Below are positions 36,847-46,608 of a stretch of DNA of 64,000 bases, piece by piece. Under the pieces are notes generated by a model. That model was not told where the DNA came from. It worked only from the letters and a program-made list of their open reading frames with translations, and made no database searches. The translations under genes were made by a program, and so were the position numbers. Numbering within the stretch: the stretch's first letter is position 1; each line of letters begins with the position of its first letter. Source of the DNA: Chryseobacterium sp. JAH (GTDB taxonomy: Bacteria > Bacteroidota > Bacteroidia > Flavobacteriales > Weeksellaceae); NCBI RefSeq assembly GCF_001507335.1, contig NZ_LMAH01000002.1:310001-374000 (forward strand), read 5' to 3'.

Positions 36847-37377
36847 TCAACTTTTCTTAAGATCATCAATCATATTCTGAAGTTCCTGGATTTTATCTTT
36901 CAAAACTTTAATCTCATTTTTGTTTGAGTTGACATTACTCTTTAAAATTGCTTTTTTAGCTCTTTCAATATGATCATCATCATCTTCATCTTCGTTAATC
37001 TCCTCAATGTCTTCCTGGATATCTTCAATATCTTCGGTAATTTCTTCAATATCTTCGCTAATCTCCTCTAGATCTTCCTGAATATCTTCAATATCCTCGC
37101 TGATTTCTTCAATATCTTCCTGAATATCTTCAATTTTCTCATGACTTTTATTCACCGACATTTGAATAAGAATTGATAGATAAATAGCTTCCAAAGAAAG
37201 TACTGTCGTCAATACCAGCAACATTTTATCGAAATCAACAACACCAAAAAACGGTAATAAAAACGATGTGATAAAAAGTATTGTATGAATAATGAGAGAC
37301 GGTACAGAGCCAATCCAAGATGTGATACCATCTGCCAGTTTCTCAAGAGACTCTCTTCTTTCGTGTGATGTTTTCAT
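36847..37377 (-). CDS. DUF1003-like membrane protein with long acidic heptad-repeat coiled coil
   Basis: 176 aa. The N-terminal half has two membrane segments (SLIIHTILFITSFLLPFF and MLLVLTTVLSLEAIYLSILIQM); LSLEAIYLSILIQMS resembles the DUF1003 / low-affinity iron permease-like core. Residues about 81-127 are a near-perfect array of seven-residue units of the type EDIQEDI-EEISEDI, strongly acidic and predicted coiled coil, ending in EDEDDDDH. A second short coiled coil (IKVLKDKIQELQNMIDDLKK) closes the protein. Function unknown. It lies 10 nt after the TIGR02757 stop and is probably co-transcribed with it. The repeat DNA (36997-37135) is prone to length change. Confidence 0.7.
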   Translation of the reverse strand: MKTSHERRESLEKLADGITSWIGSVPSLIIHTILFITSFLLPFFGVVDFDKMLLVLTTVLSLEAIYLSILIQMSVNKSHEKIEDIQEDIEEISEDIEDIQEDLEEISEDIEEITEDIEDIQEDIEEINEDEDDDDHIERAKKAILKSNVNSNKNEIKVLKDKIQELQNMIDDLKKS

Positions 37378-37387
37378 TATTTTTTAT

Positions 37388-38158
37388 TTAAAATAATTCT
37401 TTTGTTACTCCAAGACCAAATAGTGCGAAATCATATTTTGCAGGATCTTCAGAATCAAATTTTCTAATTATATAATCTAATTCCAAAACAGTTTTCCAAT
37501 CATTTTGAGTTCTGGAAATCAAACCTAATTTTCTCGAAATATTTCCTGTATGAACGTCTAACGGTATCGATAAATGTCTTGATTCAATATGATCCCATAT
37601 TCCAAAATCTACTCCACGATGATCATTCCTAACCATCCAACGTAGAAACATGATAATCCTTTTGGATGATGAATTTTTGTAAGGTGAGCTGACATGTTTG
37701 TGACTTCTGTGCTTGTCAGTTTGAAGAAAATCTTTTCTAAATCTTTCAATGGCGTGATAGAAATTAATTTCAGAATCCCTGATAATGAATAAATTTTCCA
37801 GACTCTCATGTTCACTGTATATCCTCTTGAACTGCTTGATAAAGTAAGTAAAATCTTCACCGTTAAAGGTTCTGTGAATACTTTTTTGTTCAATGGATTT
37901 CAAATCGTTCTCCGAATGATTTATCACAAAATCATAAGGTGAATTACCCATGACATCAAGCATTTTTTCCGCAGACTTAATGATCGATTTTCTGTTTCCC
38001 CAAGAAATAGTTGCAGCCAAAAAGCCCGCAATCTCTACATCCTGCTTCAAAGAAAAGCGATGTGGAATCTGTATAGGATCGTCTTGAATAAATTCAGAAT
38101 TGTTGTATACATCCGCCTTTTCATTCAGGAAATCTCTTAATTCTTCAAAATTCAACAT
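37388..38158 (-). CDS. TIGR02757 family protein (DUF2400)
   Basis: 256 aa, full family length. Conserved features: FLAATISWGNRKSIIKSAEKML, SPYDFV, HRTFNGEDF, RWMVRNDHRGVDFGIW, and DVHTGNISRKLGL, which resembles the helix-hairpin-helix glycosylase region. Function has not been established; the fold suggests DNA binding. It begins 6 nt after rnz, and the DUF1003-like gene follows 10 nt later, suggesting one transcript. Confidence 0.9.
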   Translation of the reverse strand: MLNFEELRDFLNEKADVYNNSEFIQDDPIQIPHRFSLKQDVEIAGFLAATISWGNRKSIIKSAEKMLDVMGNSPYDFVINHSENDLKSIEQKSIHRTFNGEDFTYFIKQFKRIYSEHESLENLFIIRDSEINFYHAIERFRKDFLQTDKHRSHKHVSSPYKNSSSKRIIMFLRWMVRNDHRGVDFGIWDHIESRHLSIPLDVHTGNISRKLGLISRTQNDWKTVLELDYIIRKFDSEDPAKYDFALFGLGVTKELF

Positions 38159-38164
38159 AGAAAT

Positions 38165-39079
38165 TTAGATTTTTACAACTTCTAAAGCTTTGGGCAAAAA
38201 TGCATTTGGAAAAACAGTTCTTGCTTCATCTGTAAACACTGTAAGATCACCATACCTGTTTGAAAAATGACCTAAAATGAGTTTACCCACATCCGCTTGT
38301 CTTGCAATTCTAGCTGCCTCAAGCGCTGTAGTATGCCCAGTGTAATCTGCCATTTCTTTTAAATCATGCAAAAAAGTAGACTCGTGATACAAAACTGTCA
38401 CATTTTTAATAATCGGAATGACCGACTCTAAATACCTGGTATCACTGCAGAATGCGTAGGAAACCGGGGGTGTTGGCTCTGTGGTTAAAATTTCATTTTT
38501 AAGGATGTATCCATCACTTAATTCAAAATCTTTTCCTGCTTTCAGGTTGTGATAGTCACACGTTTCAATTTCACTATACTTTGAAATTTCCTGCATATTC
38601 AGATGCCTCTCTTTCATCTTTTCTTTAAAAAGATAGCCATTACAATAAATCCTGTGATCCAGAGGAATAGTGTAGACTTCCACCCTATTGTCTTCATAGA
38701 TTTTTTCGGAGTAATCTTTTTCCAGCTCGTGATAAATAATTTCAAAACCTCGGTGGGTTTCCGTAATGGTAAAAATTGTTTCCAACATCTTTTTAATCCC
38801 TTTCGGACCGTAAACATGCAGTGGAATATCTCGTCCCAACAAACGAAAAGACGCAATCAGTCCTGGCAATCCAAAACAATGATCGCCATGAAGATGCGAA
38901 ATAAATATATGATTGATTTTTGAAAATCTTGCTTTTGCTTTTCTCAGCTGCACCTGCGTTCCTTCGCCACAATCGATTAAGAAACATCTCTCCTCCATTT
39001 CAAGAAGTTGAGACGTCGGCGATGTGTTGACAGTTGGAATTGCTGAATTAAAGCCTAAAATGGTTAAATAAGTACTCAA
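38165..39079 (-). CDS. rnz: Ribonuclease Z
   Basis: 304 aa metallo-beta-lactamase-fold nuclease that trims tRNA 3' trailers. The zinc motif HLHGDH is at 62-67, and the further ligands are in FCSDTRY and GHTTALEAA. The N-terminal FLIDCGEGTQVQLRKA is typical of the short (Z-S) form. Start at 39079 gives MSTYLTILGFNSAIPT, the normal N-terminus. Confidence 0.96.
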   Translation of the reverse strand: MSTYLTILGFNSAIPTVNTSPTSQLLEMEERCFLIDCGEGTQVQLRKAKARFSKINHIFISHLHGDHCFGLPGLIASFRLLGRDIPLHVYGPKGIKKMLETIFTITETHRGFEIIYHELEKDYSEKIYEDNRVEVYTIPLDHRIYCNGYLFKEKMKERHLNMQEISKYSEIETCDYHNLKAGKDFELSDGYILKNEILTTEPTPPVSYAFCSDTRYLESVIPIIKNVTVLYHESTFLHDLKEMADYTGHTTALEAARIARQADVGKLILGHFSNRYGDLTVFTDEARTVFPNAFLPKALEVVKI

Positions 39080-39203
39080 ATCAATAGTTTATTGGGGTAA
39101 ATGTACGATAAAAGTTTGAGGTTAAGATTGAGATTAAGGTCAGGTTTACGCTAAAAACCAATGCTATTTAACAGCATCATGTTAACCTGAGCTCATCACC
39201 TGA

Positions 39204-39779
39204 CTATCGTTTGACTTTCAAAAAATGTAAAAATAAATCTAATGCCTGTTTTCTGTGGCTGATCTGGTTTTTATCTTCCGGATTCATCTCTGCAAAAGTC
39301 ATTTCATATCCTTCCGGAACGAAAATCGGGTCATAGCCAAAACCTTTGTGACCTTTATTTTCATTGAGCAAATTTCCGTGAGCTCTGCCGTCAAAATACT
39401 GAGCACCGTTTTCATCATAGTAACATAAAACTGTAATGAAATAAGCTTTTCTATTATCAACACCTTCCATTTCGCTTAACACTTTTGCAATATTTTTGGC
39501 AAAATCGTGATCTCCAGCGTAACGAGCTGAGAAAATTCCCGGTCTTCCGTCTAAAGATTCTACAACCAAACCGCTGTCGTCGCCCAAACTTGGAATTCCT
39601 GTTTTTTCGAAACAGTATCTAGCTTTAATCAAAGCATTGGCGTTGAAAGAATCACCGTCTTCAATTATTTCTTCGTGAATATGGTAATCTGTAAGACTTT
39701 TAACGGTAAATTGATCTCCTAAGATCTGCTGAATTTCTTCTTTTTTATGTACGTTGTGGGTAGCAACTAATAATTCCAT
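39204..39779 (-). CDS. rdgB: dITP/XTP pyrophosphatase (non-canonical purine NTPase)
   Basis: 191 aa HAM1 family enzyme that removes dITP, ITP and XTP from the nucleotide pool. Signatures: ATHNVHKKEEIQQIL, SLGDDSGLVVESLDGRPGIFSARYAG, GHKGFGYDPIFVP and SHRKQALDLF. It lies 15 nt after a hypothetical membrane protein gene. The 124-nt gap to rnz holds only short imperfect direct repeats, with nothing recognisable. Confidence 0.96.
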   Translation of the reverse strand: MELLVATHNVHKKEEIQQILGDQFTVKSLTDYHIHEEIIEDGDSFNANALIKARYCFEKTGIPSLGDDSGLVVESLDGRPGIFSARYAGDHDFAKNIAKVLSEMEGVDNRKAYFITVLCYYDENGAQYFDGRAHGNLLNENKGHKGFGYDPIFVPEGYEMTFAEMNPEDKNQISHRKQALDLFLHFLKVKR

Positions 39780-39794
39780 GATATTTTTAAAATT

Positions 39795-40304
39795 TTATTT
39801 CTTTAGAAAGAAACTTATTATTAATGTAATAAACGATAAGAATAAACAGATTATTGAAATGATATAGAATAATATAATCCTTGAATTCACATGTTCATCT
39901 TTTAATATGGTCACTTCTTTTATATGATTATTTTTTGAGTATGATTTAAGAAAATATTTTCCTTCGTGACTAATATTAAATTCTGAATAAGATGTGTATT
40001 TTTTATCCTTAATTCTAATAATATCTGTCGTGGATATCCATTTTGGATTCAGTGAGTCGGGAAATTTTCTGACTATTCTATTTTGCACATCTTTCAATTC
40101 AAAAAAATAATTTTGATAGTTAGACTCTTTATAATTGTCATTCATAAGATAAACAGTATATGCGCCCTTATCAAGATTAATTTCAGATTTTCCAGGAATT
40201 TTTACTTCAATAAAATTAAATTTAAAAAAAGTAAAAGTTAGCAAGAAAACAAGTATTGACGTGAGAAAAAAAATGCATGCAATTATTCTGAATTTCTTTT
40301 TCAT
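39795..40304 (-). CDS. Hypothetical protein with terminal membrane segments
   Basis: 169 aa. One hydrophobic segment near the N-terminus (IACIFFLTSILVFLLTFTFF) and one at the C-terminus (IILFYIISIICLFLSFITLIISFF) flank an extracytoplasmic middle with several Tyr/Asn-rich strands (YLMNDNYKESNYQNYFFELK). No family recognised. It lies 3 nt after the CPBP protease gene and 15 nt before rdgB, so it is probably transcribed with both. Confidence 0.7.
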   Translation of the reverse strand: MKKKFRIIACIFFLTSILVFLLTFTFFKFNFIEVKIPGKSEINLDKGAYTVYLMNDNYKESNYQNYFFELKDVQNRIVRKFPDSLNPKWISTTDIIRIKDKKYTSYSEFNISHEGKYFLKSYSKNNHIKEVTILKDEHVNSRIILFYIISIICLFLSFITLIISFFLKK

Positions 40305-40307
40305 AAA

Positions 40308-41138
40308 TTAAATTTCCGAATAATGCACTTTATATTTCTTTATAAACAAATAATAAAAGAGAGAAAAAAGTACTGTTCCAACTCCTAATATGATCCATTC
40401 TGAAACTTTGAAAGCTTCAGCAAAGCTTTCATTTTTGGTATAAAGTATTAAAATTGATGAGCAAAGATTATTAAAACCATGCAAAAGCATTGGTAAAAGG
40501 AGAGATTTCGTTTTATAATAAACCAAACCTAAAACACAACCCAACAAAACCGCACCTACAAACTGCCAAGGATTTCCGTGTACTAACCCGAAAATAACTG
40601 AAGCAAGGACAATCGCTTTCCAGGGATGCATACCATTATTAATCATTCCTTTCTGAATGATTCCTCTGAAAATAATTTCTTCAAAAATCGGCGCCATAAT
40701 CACTGCTGTCAAAATCATTATCACAGGATTATCAGTCAATTGGCTCATTAAATCTGTAAAAAAATCATAGTACTTTCCAAAAAACGGTCCTGTAATCGGA
40801 ATTTGTGATGTTACAAACTCACCGATAAACATCATTCCCAGCATCATAGGGAAAATGAGCAGATAAGTATAGAAATTGGTCGGAGAAAAGTTGAAATTTA
40901 ACTTTTGTTTTGTTTGCAATCTCACGACAAAAAAATCAAAAAACGCAATCGAGGTTAAAAATACCAATGCATTTGAGGCCATCAAAAACCAATCTTTGTA
41001 CTGCAGATTTTCTTTAAAAATCATCATCCAGAAAACGTTGAAAAATCCGACAGCTAAAGATCCTACCACAAAACCTGCGAATAATATCAAACCTCCAAGC
41101 CAGGTAAATTTAAATTTCGGGTATCTGCTGTTTTCCAT
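40308..41138 (-). CDS. CPBP family intramembrane glutamic endopeptidase
   Basis: 276 aa from MENSRYPKFKFTW (cat at 41136-41138); an upstream in-frame start at 41213 would add 25 residues that do not fit the family. About eight membrane segments. The Abi/CAAX-protease motifs are all present: PIFEEIIFRGII (E-E-x-x-x-R), FGLVHGNPW (F-x-x-x-H) and LLHGFNNL (H-x-x-x-N). Bacterial members cleave or process membrane peptides or give self-immunity to bacteriocins; the target here is unknown. First gene of a likely three-gene unit with the 169-aa protein and rdgB. Confidence 0.88.
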   Translation of the reverse strand: MENSRYPKFKFTWLGGLILFAGFVVGSLAVGFFNVFWMMIFKENLQYKDWFLMASNALVFLTSIAFFDFFVVRLQTKQKLNFNFSPTNFYTYLLIFPMMLGMMFIGEFVTSQIPITGPFFGKYYDFFTDLMSQLTDNPVIMILTAVIMAPIFEEIIFRGIIQKGMINNGMHPWKAIVLASVIFGLVHGNPWQFVGAVLLGCVLGLVYYKTKSLLLPMLLHGFNNLCSSILILYTKNESFAEAFKVSEWIILGVGTVLFSLFYYLFIKKYKVHYSEI

Positions 41139-41302
41139 TTTTTTAATTTGAAAAACAAAGATAATTGATTTTATGAAAACACAGGAGATAAAGCTGCTAT
41201 AAGCACCTCTCATTTATTTAAAAAACGATTTATCTTATCTATTTAAAATTTATAACCCGTTTTAAATTATTTTTCTGAAGTATCTTTGCGCCTTAAATTT
41301 TT

Positions 41303-42499
41303 ATGAATATGGATCATGCTGTCGCTCAACAAAAAAATGTAAATTTACCTTTATTAACATACGTTGGCTTTACATTTTTAGGATACTTTATTATAGGTTT
41401 ATCACTTTCTGTTCTGCCAATTTTCATCACTAAAAACCTGGGTTTCAGCCTGGTTATTGCCGGGCTCGTTATCAGTCTGCAATATGTCGCCACATTTTTC
41501 CTGAGAGCTTACTCCGGAAAAATCATTGACGGGAAAGGTCCGAAACCAGCTGTTTTATCAAGCATGTTAGGATTTTCTCTCACAGGAATTTTCCTTATTG
41601 TGGCTTACTATTTTAAATTTTCACCACTACTAAGTTTAAGCTTTCTTATTATTACTCGTTTGCTTACCGGCTGCGGTGAAGGGATGATTGGTGCAAGTCC
41701 GATTAATTGGGCGATTATGGCTCTTGGTGAGAAACATACTGCGAAAATCATTTCTTACAACGGTGTTGCATGCTACGGAGCATTGGCGATCGGAGCCTCA
41801 CTGGGAGTACTAATCGAACATCAATTTGGTCTTTATGGCATTGGAGTTCTTTCTATTTTAATTGGAATGATCGGTTTTCTTTTTGCTAAAACTAAGAGAA
41901 ACTACACCAATTCTCATACTCAGGAATCTCAATCTTTCTGGAAGGTTTTAGGAAAAGTCTCTCCTTTCGGAATCTGTCTCGCTTTGGGAGGAATTGGTTT
42001 TGCAAGTATTTCTACTTTTATTACACTTTACTATAATTTTTTCCATTGGAATAATGGTGCGCTTTGCCTTACCGTTTTTGGAGGATTGTTTGTTGCAGGA
42101 CGGTTAGTTTTCAGCAACGTCATCAATAATTATGGTGGAATCAGAGTTGCAATCGCTTGTCTTTTAGTAGAAACAATCGGACTTTTAATCATATCATTGG
42201 CTACGAATTCTGAGATGGCACTTTTTGGAGCGGGAGTTACAGGATTAGGATTTTCATTAATTTTTCCTGCACTTGGTGTTGTTGCTATAAAAAGTGTTTC
42301 TCCGTCAAGTCAGGGCTCTGCATTGGCAGGTTACGGACTTTTCATTGATCTTTCTCTCGGTGTTGCAGGTCCCCTAATAGGTGGTGTTGCTGATATTTGG
42401 GGAATGAAATACATCTTTCCTTTCAGTGCTTTGATGGTTTTCATCGGTTTAGGAGTTGCTTATTTTCTTAAAACAAAATTGGGTTTCAAAAAGTCTTAA
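41303..42499 (+). CDS. MFS transporter
   Basis: 398 aa with twelve membrane segments in two bundles. Typical MFS loop motifs: SGKIIDGKGPKPAVL between segments 2 and 3, and a related GGIRVA in the second half. Substrate unknown; sugar-efflux or drug-efflux type are both possible. A TATCTTTG -7 element (41281-41288) lies 14 nt before the start, so the leader is very short. It ends 56 nt before prfC on the same strand. Confidence 0.88.
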   Translation: MNMDHAVAQQKNVNLPLLTYVGFTFLGYFIIGLSLSVLPIFITKNLGFSLVIAGLVISLQYVATFFLRAYSGKIIDGKGPKPAVLSSMLGFSLTGIFLIVAYYFKFSPLLSLSFLIITRLLTGCGEGMIGASPINWAIMALGEKHTAKIISYNGVACYGALAIGASLGVLIEHQFGLYGIGVLSILIGMIGFLFAKTKRNYTNSHTQESQSFWKVLGKVSPFGICLALGGIGFASISTFITLYYNFFHWNNGALCLTVFGGLFVAGRLVFSNVINNYGGIRVAIACLLVETIGLLIISLATNSEMALFGAGVTGLGFSLIFPALGVVAIKSVSPSSQGSALAGYGLFIDLSLGVAGPLIGGVADIWGMKYIFPFSALMVFIGLGVAYFLKTKLGFKKS

Positions 42500-42555
42500 A
42501 ATACGATTTTCAGAATCCGATAAAAATCACGATTTTTGCAAATTCAAAATACACT

Positions 42556-44151
42556 ATGTCAGACTTAATCAAAGAAATAGAGAAAAGAAAAACATTCGGA
42601 ATTATTTCTCACCCCGATGCCGGAAAAACCACGCTTACAGAAAAGTTACTTCTATTCGGAGGCGCAATTCAGGAAGCGGGAGCCGTAAAATCGAACAAAA
42701 TTAAAAAAGGAGCAACCTCCGACTTTATGGAAATCGAAAGACAGAGAGGAATCTCAGTTGCGACTTCCGTATTGGCGTTTGAATATAAAGGCTATAAAAT
42801 CAATATTTTAGATACACCAGGTCACAAAGATTTTGCTGAAGATACGTACAGAACGCTGACTGCAGTAGACTCTGTAATCGTCGTGATTGACGTTGCAAAA
42901 GGGGTTGAGGAACAGACCGAAAAATTAGTGAAGGTTTGTAGAATGAGAAACATCCCGATGCTGGTTTTCATTAATAAATTAGACCGTGAAGGTAAAGATG
43001 CTTTCGATTTATTGGATGAAGTTGAGCAAAAATTAGGTTTACGAGTTGTTCCGCTTTCTCTTCCGATTGGGATGGGCGCAGATTTCCAGGGAATTTATAA
43101 TATCTGGGAAAACAACATTCAGTTATTTTTAGAAGAAAAGAAACAGAAAGTTGGTGAAGCTATCAAATTTGACGATATCAACGATTCTTCTATAGACGAG
43201 GTTATCGGAACAAAAGCTGCCAAGAATCTGAGAGATGAATTAGAATTAATTCAATCCGTTTATCCTGAATTCAGCCGTGAAGATTATATGAATGGTGATT
43301 TGCAGCCAGTTTTCTTCGGTTCAGCTTTAAATAATTTTGGTGTTCGTGAATTATTGGATGCTTTCATCGAAATTGCTCCAATGCCGCAACCTAAAGAAAG
43401 CGAAACCCGCATGGTAAAACCTGAGGAATCAGCATTTACGGGCTTTGTTTTTAAAATTCACGCCAACATGGATCCTAAGCACAGAGACCGTTTGGCCTTC
43501 GTAAAAATCGTTTCAGGAACCTTTAAAAGAAACGAAAACTATCTATTGGTAAGAGAAGGTAAAAAGATGAAATTCTCCTCTCCCAATGCATTCTTTGCAG
43601 ATAAAAAAGAGGTAGTGGACGAAAGTTTCCCTGGAGATATCGTAGGACTTCATGATACTGGAAGTTTCAGAATTGGTGATACTTTGACGGGAGGTGAAAA
43701 AATCAGCTTTAAAGGAATTCCTAGTTTCTCGCCTGAACATTTCAGATATATTAATAATAATGATCCTTTAAAGGCCAAACAATTGGCAAAAGGTATCGAT
43801 CAGTTAATGGATGAAGGTGTTGCACAGTTGTTTACTTTAGAGATGAACAACAGGAAAATCATTGGAACAGTGGGCGCACTTCAGTACGAAGTTATCCAAT
43901 ACCGTTTGGAGCATGAATATGGTGCAAAATGTACATATGAACCACTTTCTATGCACAAAGCATGCTGGGTAGAAGCTGATGAAAAATCGGAAGAATTCAG
44001 AGAATTTGCTAGATTAAAGCAACGATTTTTGGCAAGAGACAAATACAATCAACTGGTATTTTTAGCCGACTCGTCATTTACGATTCATATGACGCAGGAG
44101 AAATTTCCGAATGTGAAACTGCATTTTATCAGTGAATTCAGACAGAATTAA
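42556..44151 (+). CDS. prfC: Peptide chain release factor 3
   Basis: 531 aa GTPase that recycles RF1/RF2 from the ribosome after termination. G1 ISHPDAGKTTLTEKLL, G2 region RQRGISVATSV, G3 DTPGHKDFAEDTYRTL and G4 NKLDREGKD are intact. The second and third domains follow, with the C-terminal RFLARDKYNQLVFLADSSF. Length matches the family. It ends at the two-way terminator 44171-44200. Confidence 0.96.
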   Translation: MSDLIKEIEKRKTFGIISHPDAGKTTLTEKLLLFGGAIQEAGAVKSNKIKKGATSDFMEIERQRGISVATSVLAFEYKGYKINILDTPGHKDFAEDTYRTLTAVDSVIVVIDVAKGVEEQTEKLVKVCRMRNIPMLVFINKLDREGKDAFDLLDEVEQKLGLRVVPLSLPIGMGADFQGIYNIWENNIQLFLEEKKQKVGEAIKFDDINDSSIDEVIGTKAAKNLRDELELIQSVYPEFSREDYMNGDLQPVFFGSALNNFGVRELLDAFIEIAPMPQPKESETRMVKPEESAFTGFVFKIHANMDPKHRDRLAFVKIVSGTFKRNENYLLVREGKKMKFSSPNAFFADKKEVVDESFPGDIVGLHDTGSFRIGDTLTGGEKISFKGIPSFSPEHFRYINNNDPLKAKQLAKGIDQLMDEGVAQLFTLEMNNRKIIGTVGALQYEVIQYRLEHEYGAKCTYEPLSMHKACWVEADEKSEEFREFARLKQRFLARDKYNQLVFLADSSFTIHMTQEKFPNVKLHFISEFRQN

Positions 44152-44170
44152 ATTTCATTTTTTAAACATA

Positions 44171-44200
44171 AAAAAACCGTTCAAATGAACGGTTTTTTTT
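44171..44200. terminator. Two-way terminator between prfC and the reprolysin-type protease gene
   Basis: A 13-bp perfect stem (AAAAAACCGTTCA and complement) with a 2-nt centre, flanked by A and T runs. Confidence 0.85.
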
Positions 44201-44217
44201 ATCATATTATTGATGAA

Positions 44218-46578
44218 TTACTTATGTAACATCAATAGTTTTTTAACGATTTTTTCGTCATCTACTGTTACATGAATCATGTATGCTTCCGTAGGAAGAT
44301 CTCTTAAATCAATTTTCTCATCTGCTCTGTTATCAACAGTTCTTGAGAAAATGTGACGGGTCTTTTTAGGTACAATTAACTTTCCGTCCATTGAGTAAAT
44401 TTCATAAGTTACTTTATATGGAGTCGGAAGTCTGTTGGCATCGTATTTTGGAGGAAAATCAGTTTTGATATACACATATCCGTCATTAGAAGGAACTGGA
44501 TAAATCATCATTCCCTGGAATATTGGTGACTGAGCTCCTGCACCTCCAGAACCAGGATTACCTCCTCCTGGGTTACCTCCACCTCCTGGAGGAATGATTA
44601 CCGCTGAAGAATTGATAGTAAAGTTCTGTGAATTTACATTTAAAAACACATTATTAACCCCTTTAACCATAATTCTTGCATTATTGGTAATGGTTCCAAG
44701 ACCACCTGGAACAGTATAACTATATGTACCTGTATTAGGTGTACTGGCAACTAACACTGTAGGGAAAGTAAGACCGCCATCTTTTGATAATAGGATGGTT
44801 ACATTTGGTGTGCTTACAGGAGCAGCTGTTGTTCCTGCGACATTCCAAGTGATTGTCTGTGCCTGACCTTCATTCCATACTACTCCTGCTGTATTCTGAG
44901 AAGTAACAATAAAAGGTCCTGCAGTAGCATTCACTGTTACTACCATGTCATCAGAATTATTTCCAGAACCTCCCGCTCTGTTGTCACGAGTTGTAAACCT
45001 GAAATTATAAGTTCTTGCTACATTAGATAAAGCTTCAACATTAATTTCTGTACCAGCGGTAGTGGTAGCTCCTGCAACAATTCTGTCTAATTTTGGAAAA
45101 TATCTAAAAGCAACTGTTTCCGGCTTCCAAGATCTGAAAGTTGGCCCCGAAGCTTTTGTTGCGGTAGCTGCAGAATTCATCCCAGTCTGACCAGTAACAG
45201 CATTATCCATTTGCTCCCAAATATAAGTTAGTGCATCTCCGTTTGCATCGGTACCTGTTCCTGTAAGTACAAATGGAGTTCCTTTTGGAATGATATAATC
45301 TAAACCTGCATCCGCTGTTGGAATAGCATTTCCTGTGTTTGTCGTTACAGGGCAAGTTTTTGTTTTTATATTATTAGTAATCTGCTGAATGCTTACTGCA
45401 TGAAAAAATGCATCCGAATGTGGCTGTACGTCCTGAGCGGTAATACCTGCATACCCCATAATTGTAGATCCTGATCCTGGCTCCATATTTACTCCCGTCC
45501 CTTCAAGGTTCATTGAGAAAGTATGGTTTCCTCCAAACTGATGACCCAATTCGTGTGCTACATAATCAATATCGAAATTATCACCAGACGGAATACCATC
45601 TGCAGGAGATGTATATCCTCTTCCTTTCGTTCCATTAGTACAAACGCAACCAATACAGCCAGCGTTTCCACCACCGCCAGTTGCACCGAATAAGTGACCT
45701 ACATCATAGTTTGTTTCGCCAATCACTGTAGTTAAGTTGGATTGTAATTCTGCATTCCAGTTGTTCATCTGAGCAGAAGGAGAATAAGGATCGGTAGTTG
45801 CATTGGTATAAATAATTGTATTGTTATTTGCAATAAGTATCATTCTTGCGGCAAAATCCTTCTCAAAAACACCGTTCACACGAGTCATTGTGTTATTCAT
45901 TGCTGCTAATGCATTCGCTACAGTTCCACCAAAGTATGTAGTGTATTCTCCTGTACAAGATAGTGCGAGTCTGAAAGTTCTTAGTTTTCCATCATCGGCA
46001 TTTGGTCTTGCAGTAAGGTCTGTATGATCAATTCCTTTTTGAGCTACATCAATCACAGTACACTCAAATTTATCTAAATTATCTTTTTTGTCTGATTTTT
46101 TATAGACAACATAAGTTGAAAGATCTTTTGTGTACGGTTCAATAAAAACAGCTGATTTATCTCCGTAAATCTCCATTGAAGATAAACCCAGCGATGAAAT
46201 GCCAAAATAAACGGTAGAGCTTGAATCTTCAAGACCCTCACCTACATAAGATTTTATATCCGGATATTTTGCTGCCAATTCCGGAGCAAAGTTAGAATTT
46301 TCTCTGACCTTAAAATTTTCAATCTGACCATCAGCATTTGGAAACGATATGATAATATCTGATTTACCACTCCCTGAGAATCTTTTGGGAGCTTTTGCAA
46401 GAGCAGTCTTCAAACCTTCAAAATCAAGATTATAAATTTTTGGGTGAAGAATACTGGCTTTATTTTCAAATATTTCCGATGTATTTTTTTGAGAAACTTG
46501 CTTCCAAAGTCGGCTTGTTTGTGCTGAAAAAATATGGGAAATAAAAAATACTCCCATCACTAGTAGTTGTTTTTTCAT
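44218..46578 (-). CDS. Secreted reprolysin-type (M12B-like) zinc metalloprotease with T9SS sorting domain
   Basis: 786 aa from MKKQLLVMGVFFISHIFSAQ (cat at 46576-46578), a proper signal peptide; an ATG 30 nt upstream is rejected. An N-terminal propeptide (about 20-200) is followed by the protease domain with HELGHQFGGNH at 342-346 and beyond (the third His is in GGNHTF) and the Met-turn STIMGYAGI. Two Ig-like / fibronectin-like domains follow, then a Gly/Pro-rich linker (PPGGGGNPGGGNPG) and a C-terminal sorting domain (PVPSNDGYVYIKTD to LLMLHK) with an unusual loop containing KKTRHIFSRTVDNRADEK. Secreted protein degrader. A TAATTTTG element lies about 25 nt upstream. Confidence 0.9.
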   Translation of the reverse strand: MKKQLLVMGVFFISHIFSAQTSRLWKQVSQKNTSEIFENKASILHPKIYNLDFEGLKTALAKAPKRFSGSGKSDIIISFPNADGQIENFKVRENSNFAPELAAKYPDIKSYVGEGLEDSSSTVYFGISSLGLSSMEIYGDKSAVFIEPYTKDLSTYVVYKKSDKKDNLDKFECTVIDVAQKGIDHTDLTARPNADDGKLRTFRLALSCTGEYTTYFGGTVANALAAMNNTMTRVNGVFEKDFAARMILIANNNTIIYTNATTDPYSPSAQMNNWNAELQSNLTTVIGETNYDVGHLFGATGGGGNAGCIGCVCTNGTKGRGYTSPADGIPSGDNFDIDYVAHELGHQFGGNHTFSMNLEGTGVNMEPGSGSTIMGYAGITAQDVQPHSDAFFHAVSIQQITNNIKTKTCPVTTNTGNAIPTADAGLDYIIPKGTPFVLTGTGTDANGDALTYIWEQMDNAVTGQTGMNSAATATKASGPTFRSWKPETVAFRYFPKLDRIVAGATTTAGTEINVEALSNVARTYNFRFTTRDNRAGGSGNNSDDMVVTVNATAGPFIVTSQNTAGVVWNEGQAQTITWNVAGTTAAPVSTPNVTILLSKDGGLTFPTVLVASTPNTGTYSYTVPGGLGTITNNARIMVKGVNNVFLNVNSQNFTINSSAVIIPPGGGGNPGGGNPGSGGAGAQSPIFQGMMIYPVPSNDGYVYIKTDFPPKYDANRLPTPYKVTYEIYSMDGKLIVPKKTRHIFSRTVDNRADEKIDLRDLPTEAYMIHVTVDDEKIVKKLLMLHK

Positions 46579-46608
46579 GTAAATTCTATTTTGATTACGA
46601 AATGTCAA

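Noticed and set aside
36997-37135. Tandem DNA repeats suggesting a CRISPR-like array
   Set aside because: The repeats are in frame, encode a heptad coiled coil, have no unique spacers, and no cas gene is near.
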